In this document: positions 32,461 through 32,886 of the stretch, one piece after another | Layout: each line of letters begins with the position of its first letter | Numbering within the stretch: position 1 is the stretch's first letter | Assembly: GCF_001311195.1 (NCBI RefSeq) | Contig: NZ_BBAJ01000020.1 | Span: forward strand, 1 to 32,886 | Reading direction: 5' to 3' | DNA from: Lacticaseibacillus camelliae DSM 22697 = JCM 13995 | Lineage (GTDB): Bacteria > Bacillota > Bacilli > Lactobacillales > Lactobacillaceae | DNA: 32,886 nt | Translations under genes and position numbers: made by a program | The notes under the pieces: generated by a model | Told to the model about the DNA's origin: nothing | The model's database searches: none | What the model saw: only the letters and a program-made list of their open reading frames with translations

Positions 32461-32886
32461 GTTTGCCCTCCTTGGCTTTTGCCCGACCTTCTACTGCGCA
32501 TTTGCGCCTTTCGTTGACTCTCAACGTCGTAGCCGTAACACCGGGTTCCTGGAGCAAGCAAGGGTGGGCTGAGCGCAAAAAGTTTTGCCGGGCTTGCAAA
32601 AGTTTTTCGCCCCTTGCTGGCGGAAGGGTTCCGGTGTAGCCGCGCAGCGGCGGTAGGCGGAGCGTGAGAACCAATGAAAGGCGCCAGGTCTTGCTGGCAG
32701 ATCGCCAGGCGCTGCACAGCAGCGCAAGCCTTTGAAACTACCCGTTCTTGGTAGTTTCAGGCCGCCGCGCGGCCGAGGGAGCTTCTGGAGGCGACAAACG
32801 AGTGCGGCTGGGTTTTGCCGTACCGTTTACTATGCTGCATCCTTTTGATCGTTCGCTTCGTGATCTGTGTTGCCCGGAGGGCGTGA
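32461..32886. other. GC-rich gene-free region at right edge
   Basis: No frame here has a ribosome site or protein-like composition. I see a perfect 9-bp hairpin GAAACTACC/GGTAGTTTC with a 7-base loop (32734-32758) and two GCAAAA(A)GTTTT copies 21 bases apart (32575 and 32596); the first copy is itself palindromic. Short GC-rich palindromes lie around 32760-32775. It may hold an origin or the promoter for the minus-strand operon. Confidence 0.4.

Noticed and set aside
32457-32727. Several overlapping minus-strand frames at the right edge
   Set aside because: None has a ribosome site or coherent composition, and the region is full of palindromes; treated as noncoding.

Overview
The window looks like part of a conjugative plasmid from a Gram-positive, Firmicutes host, most likely a lactobacillus. 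Three things point there. The type IV secretion genes are of the Gram-positive kind: VirB4, VirD4, VirB6-like and an NlpC/P60 wall hydrolase, with no outer-membrane components. A thioester/ester-bond surface adhesin sits next to a class A sortase. AGGAGG-type ribosome binding sites precede nearly every gene. Base composition is around half GC or slightly above, except for a clearly AT-richer insertion sequence. I saw no replication initiator, partition gene, tRNA or rRNA gene.

Layout. (1) 1-2725: small hypothetical genes, a 560-bp gene-free stretch with several hairpins, and a lipoprotein gene interrupted by an in-frame TAG. (2) 2808-6743: a surface module with a possible leader peptide, a roughly 1030-residue adhesin (thioester domain, CnaB domain, five ester-bond repeats; broken by a one-base indel) and its sortase. 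(3) 6752-9228: a patch of toxin-antitoxin remnants with five copies of a tRNA-elbow-like stem-loop element, one of them split by an 881-bp IS5-family insertion. (4) 9258-25300: one long plus-strand transfer operon with small genes, a VirB2-like candidate, membrane and Ig-like proteins, an SSB-like protein, an ArdC-like antirestriction protein, VirD4, VirB6-like, VirB3-like, TrsD-like, VirB4, a VirB1-like wall hydrolase and a possible VirB8-like protein. (5) 25301-27554: a probable oriT with six CGTGGG direct repeats, then two accessory genes and a MobP-type relaxase. (6) 27606-30932: a TOPRIM primase-like protein and a lipoprotein nuclease, joined in frame in this sequence. (7) 31119-32460: minus-strand genes, MazEF and two hypotheticals.

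How it fits together. The relaxase and its two accessory proteins would nick at the oriT, VirD4 would hand the strand to the VirB4/VirB6/VirB3 channel, and the NlpC/P60 enzyme would open the wall. The SSB-like, ArdC-like and primase-like proteins would help establish the incoming DNA. The adhesin, Ig-like protein and secreted nuclease act at the cell surface.

Two points stand out. First, five elements at 6752-9228 share a 6-bp outer stem, a CGG core, a 5-bp stem with the tRNA T-loop consensus TTCRACT, an unpaired G and a following hairpin. Both stems covary, which suggests an RNA family I cannot name. Second, about eleven genes are broken or fused by indels, nearly all in short homopolymers, each repaired by one small change. 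This looks more like systematic sequencing error than decay and should be resolved before calling the transfer system defective.
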